Assembly: GCA_002304925.1 (NCBI GenBank)
Contig: DBPT01000011.1
Span: forward strand, 9,626-73,625
DNA length: 64,000 bases
Reading direction: 5' to 3'
Source of the DNA: Prolixibacteraceae bacterium UBA1413
GTDB lineage: Bacteria > Bacteroidota > Bacteroidia > Bacteroidales > Prolixibacteraceae
Part shown: positions 61,450 to 64,000 of the stretch, piece after piece
Position numbering within the stretch: the stretch's first letter is position 1
Layout of the letters: each line of letters starts with the position of its first letter
Made by a program: the position numbers and the translations under genes
Notes under the pieces: model-generated
What the model was told of the DNA's origin: nothing
The model's database searches: none
The model's input: only the letters and a program-made list of their open reading frames with translations

Positions 61450-63546
61450 TCAGGCTCTGGCTACCGCCGGATCTTTCCCTGTGAAAGGGATACGGATATT
61501 CACACGGGTTCCGGCTGACTTTTGATTTTCATCCAGCAAATCTTCGATCTCCTGAAAGATCTTAGGTTTTCCCTGCTGGTTCAAACGGTCATACATGGCC
61601 TGTAACATCTTCAGTCCCTGCCGGGTGGACCCGGTATTCAACTGTGCCGCCTTTTGCCTGCCAATGCCGTTGTCTTCGATGGATACCCTGATTTCGTTTC
61701 CACTTTTCACTATGGACAGATCCAGTTTCCCTGTTGTTTCCAGCCGCGCCAGACCATGTTTCAACGCATTCTCCACATGGATTTGCAGCATCATTTTGGG
61801 GACAGGCACACTCATCGGAACATCCCCGGCGACATGGACGCTGAATTCCAGATTGTCTTTGAACCTGAGTTTATTCAAGTCGAGATATTGCCTGACAATT
61901 TCAAGTTCTTCTGATAACGGCCGGGTGATCTGATCGGAAAAGTCAAAATTCAACCGCACCATCCGGGTGAATTTCATAAATGCGTTAAAAGCTTCGTCCC
62001 GCTCCCCGTTCTTCAAAAGCAAGGCCATGGAATTAAAAGCATTGAACATGAAATGGGGATCCATTTGCATGCGTATCGACTTGATTTCCAGATCGCGGAC
62101 CTGATTTTGAAGGTCATACCACTCTGTAAGCTGTTTTTCACGTATGCGCATAATCAGCCAGACGAACAAAACGGAAAGCAGGTAAATAGCCAGAAATGCC
62201 GGAAATTTCAGATAATAGAGCCGGTTTTTCCCAAAGCGGTAGGTATATTCGTTGCTGTCAGTCTGGATCATAAAATATTCCGGCCCCATCGCCACCTCCA
62301 TGATAATATTCCTAATTTTTTCGTCCTTAAAGACCTTTTCAACCTTATGGTTAAAATAATCGGTATAAATGCAGACTTTTAATGACTGTAAATCACTGGT
62401 AGCGATATGGGGGAATCCTTCTTCAAAATCGCGGCTCCGGTACATCTTGGCGGAAACATCAATATCCTTTTCTCCGATTACTTTCAGATACGGATTGATC
62501 ATGACCATTTTATCACCGGTATAAAGCCAGAAGAAATCCCCCCCGTCAAAAACCTGGAATTTAAATCTTTTCCCATACTCAGGCAGAAATGTCGAATCCT
62601 TCACGTTACCGTTGTAATCCACCCTGAAAATTCCGATCATCCGGTCAGTTGGAAGGCTTCGGTTAAACTGGAAAACCACGATTTCCCTCATGTCGGAAGG
62701 ATTAAACAAAACATGCAGGGTGTTGTCTATTCCGGGCGAAAAGGGAAGGGGCGGCCAGATCGGTTTCAGGTCCGAATCATAAGCCAGCAGATAGGGACGG
62801 CTGTAAATGATCCCGTCCCCAGGGGAATCCTCCAGGTTTTGATAGGCATTGCTCCCGACAATGATCTCTAATTTCATGTCCTTGTCAAGGTCATGATAAA
62901 CCGGGATATAGGGATTGATGCCCAGGTCATCGGATGTTGTTATTTCAAGGGTTTCCGGATTGATTTTCACCAACATCCTCGGGTATTCCGAATAGCCGGT
63001 CACCAGGGAAAAGAGGATCTCTCTCTGCCCGTCCAGATCCAGATCCAGCACGTTAAACCGGGTCACCGTGAAATCTAACTTGTTGACGTCAAAAACCCCT
63101 ATCCTGGTGATAAAAAGGGACTCCGTCCTGTCGGGACCGGCATCGGGGCCATAGGGTTCCGCCCAGTTGAGAAACAAACTGTCGCGTCCGAGTGAAAATC
63201 CGTAAATCTCAAGCATGCCGTTGTTGTTGGCATCTCCGAAATAGACCCAGGGAACATTGGGGGAATACTTGCGGCTGAAGTTGATCTGGTTGATAAGACC
63301 GCCTTCGTCGCCAAAATACTGAAAGGCCAATTGACCGGCCTGGTTTCTGAAGGAATAGACCTTTTGTCTCTTACCATCATTGTTCAGGTCCCTGAAGTAA
63401 ATGCGGTAATCTTCCGGTTGTGCGGTGGTCTCCTGAAGGACCTGCCTGATCTTGTATTTGGCGAAAAATTCGGGCAACTGAAAGATCACGGGAAGAGCTA
63501 GCAACAATCCCAGGAACCATACAGAAAGGAGTACCCGCTTAACCAT
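61450..63546 (-). CDS. LytS-like sensor histidine kinase with FG-GAP-like periplasmic sensor
   Basis: The 698-residue membrane kinase has a first transmembrane helix at about 4-23 and a second at about 446-470 ('FPAFLAIYLLSVLFVWLIM'). Between them is a large extracytoplasmic domain with repeated Asp-rich loops: 'DLNNDGKRQKVYSF', 'FGDANNNGMLEIYGF', 'DLDLDGQREILFS' and 'DLDKDMKLEIIVGS'. These resemble the calcium-binding loops of FG-GAP/VCBS propellers. The cytoplasmic part is a His_kinase domain with 'MDPHFMFNAFNSMALLL' (phosphoacceptor His in DPHF) and an HATPase with 'HVENALKHGLA' and 'EDNGIGRQKA'. I chose the ATG at 63546; an upstream ATG at 63615 adds 23 hydrophilic residues. It pairs with the LytTR regulator. 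Confidence 0.88.
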   Translation of the reverse strand: MVKRVLLSVWFLGLLLALPVIFQLPEFFAKYKIRQVLQETTAQPEDYRIYFRDLNNDGKRQKVYSFRNQAGQLAFQYFGDEGGLINQINFSRKYSPNVPWVYFGDANNNGMLEIYGFSLGRDSLFLNWAEPYGPDAGPDRTESLFITRIGVFDVNKLDFTVTRFNVLDLDLDGQREILFSLVTGYSEYPRMLVKINPETLEITTSDDLGINPYIPVYHDLDKDMKLEIIVGSNAYQNLEDSPGDGIIYSRPYLLAYDSDLKPIWPPLPFSPGIDNTLHVLFNPSDMREIVVFQFNRSLPTDRMIGIFRVDYNGNVKDSTFLPEYGKRFKFQVFDGGDFFWLYTGDKMVMINPYLKVIGEKDIDVSAKMYRSRDFEEGFPHIATSDLQSLKVCIYTDYFNHKVEKVFKDEKIRNIIMEVAMGPEYFMIQTDSNEYTYRFGKNRLYYLKFPAFLAIYLLSVLFVWLIMRIREKQLTEWYDLQNQVRDLEIKSIRMQMDPHFMFNAFNSMALLLKNGERDEAFNAFMKFTRMVRLNFDFSDQITRPLSEELEIVRQYLDLNKLRFKDNLEFSVHVAGDVPMSVPVPKMMLQIHVENALKHGLARLETTGKLDLSIVKSGNEIRVSIEDNGIGRQKAAQLNTGSTRQGLKMLQAMYDRLNQQGKPKIFQEIEDLLDENQKSAGTRVNIRIPFTGKDPAVARA

Positions 63547-63615
63547 GGCATAAAAATACAAATCAGGATGATATGATTGTCTGAGAGTCGTTTCATTTTT
63601 CCTTATGATTATCAT

Positions 63616-63747
63616 TTAAAGCAGCAGGTGCATCAGTTTAGCCTCTTCCCTAGACGAATTGCGGCAGTTGGAACCCTACGCCCATGACAGCTCCTCCAGG
63701 GAAAAATCAGGGCGTTGACATGTGATTCCGGAAACCATTTCGTGTGA
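63616..63747. other. Intergenic region, nothing recognised
   Basis: About 130 bp between the kinase gene and the small ORF behind ychF. I see no ORF, terminator or clear promoter box. Confidence 0.3.
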
Positions 63748-63927
63748 TCACGATTCCGGCGATGTTGCCTGAATTCCGGTGAGCGCATTGACTACATCCG
63801 TTTTCAGTGCTAGGTAAGCATTAATGGCTGGTCTCAGCTTATGGATGATCCTGTGCTGAATCCCGTCAAATTCATCCCGATTTTCCGGGATTCGTTGCCT
63901 CGTTGGCTCTGCCGCGGGGAGTTTCAA
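63748..63927 (-). CDS. Small ORF directly after ychF, homologous to 44490-44711
   Basis: The 59-codon frame starts with TTG immediately after the ychF TAA and in the same reading frame. It contains 'IPENRDEFDGIQHRIIHKLR' and 'PAINAYLALKTDVVNALTGI', then ends at TGA. It matches the ORF at 44490-44711 with 104 of 123 bases identical and no indel. The predicted helix-rich protein has no signal peptide and I do not recognise the family. It might be translated by reinitiation after ychF, but it could also be a dispersed repeat that happens to be open. Confidence 0.4.
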   Translation of the reverse strand: MKLPAAEPTRQRIPENRDEFDGIQHRIIHKLRPAINAYLALKTDVVNALTGIQATSPES

Positions 63928-64000
63928 TTATACGTTGAAGCGGATATGGAGGATGTCGCCGTCCTCCACGACATAGGTTTTCCCTTCAACGAAGAATTTA
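63928..64000 (-). CDS. ychF: YchF GTPase, C-terminal end only
   Basis: The last 23 codons before TAA encode 'KFFVEGKTYVVEDGDILHIR' then 'FNV'. This is the conserved C-terminus (TGS domain end) of the ribosome-associated GTPase/ATPase YchF/OLA1, whose E. coli form ends in 'VQDGDVMHFRFNV'. The gene runs off the window on its 5' side. Confidence 0.85.
   Translation of the reverse strand, partial: KFFVEGKTYVVEDGDILHIRFNV

Overview
The window comes from a Bacteroidota chromosome, most likely order Bacteroidales; I cannot place the genus. The reasons are two SusC/SusD pairs, four secreted proteins with type IX secretion (T9SS) C-terminal sorting domains, PorX and PorW/SprE homologues, several Bacteroidota-type -7 promoter boxes (TAnnTTTG) and an almost complete lack of Shine-Dalgarno sequences. 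I saw no tRNA, rRNA, CRISPR array, insertion sequence or phage gene.

Layout. 1-7.5 kb: housekeeping and envelope genes. These are a 5'-truncated porW/sprE, porX (receiver plus PglZ domain), an MlaFE-like lipid ABC transporter and a mannose-1-phosphate guanylyltransferase. 7.5-11.5 kb: a small secreted protein with four tryptophan-rich repeats, sugar-nucleotide genes rfbB and galE, and an HU-CCDC81/SPOR membrane protein. 11.7-20.2 kb: two inverted copies of an undescribed two-gene module (polytopic DUF6057-like membrane protein plus a PD40 beta-propeller protein carrying one CxxCH motif), flanking a GH128-like secreted glucanase. 20.3-28.6 kb: T9SS cargo, namely a CBM9-like/CBM4-9 protein, a CotH-kinase protein and a GH5 enzyme with two CBM6-like modules. 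Together with the GH128 protein these point to beta-glucan use. 28.8-42.0 kb: a six-gene operon fasciclin-SusC-SusD-fasciclin-SusC-SusD with no glycosidase.

42.1-48.3 kb: a HAD phosphatase, then a stand-alone tryptophan synthase beta chain (TrpB2 type) behind a complete tryptophan attenuator. The attenuator has a promoter, a 21-residue leader peptide with four consecutive Trp codons, an antiterminator and an intrinsic terminator. Next come a metallo-beta-lactamase-fold hydrolase, an aromatic-rich secreted protein and a frameshifted helix-turn-helix regulator. 48.3-56.8 kb: a GH27 alpha-galactosidase lipoprotein, an APC/SLC12-like transporter, a sialate O-acetylesterase fused to a NodB-type deacetylase, and a uroporphyrinogen-decarboxylase-like protein. 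57.0-63.6 kb: a secreted DUF6263-like protein, a TonB-dependent receptor, and a LytS/LytR-type two-component pair whose kinase has an FG-GAP-like sensor. The window ends in the last codons of ychF. A small ORF directly behind ychF has a homologous copy at 44.5 kb.

The observations I rate highest are the tryptophan attenuator, the duplicated DUF6057/CxxCH-propeller module, 20-21 bp direct repeats upstream of two orphan secreted proteins, the duplicated small ORF, and the esterase-deacetylase fusion.
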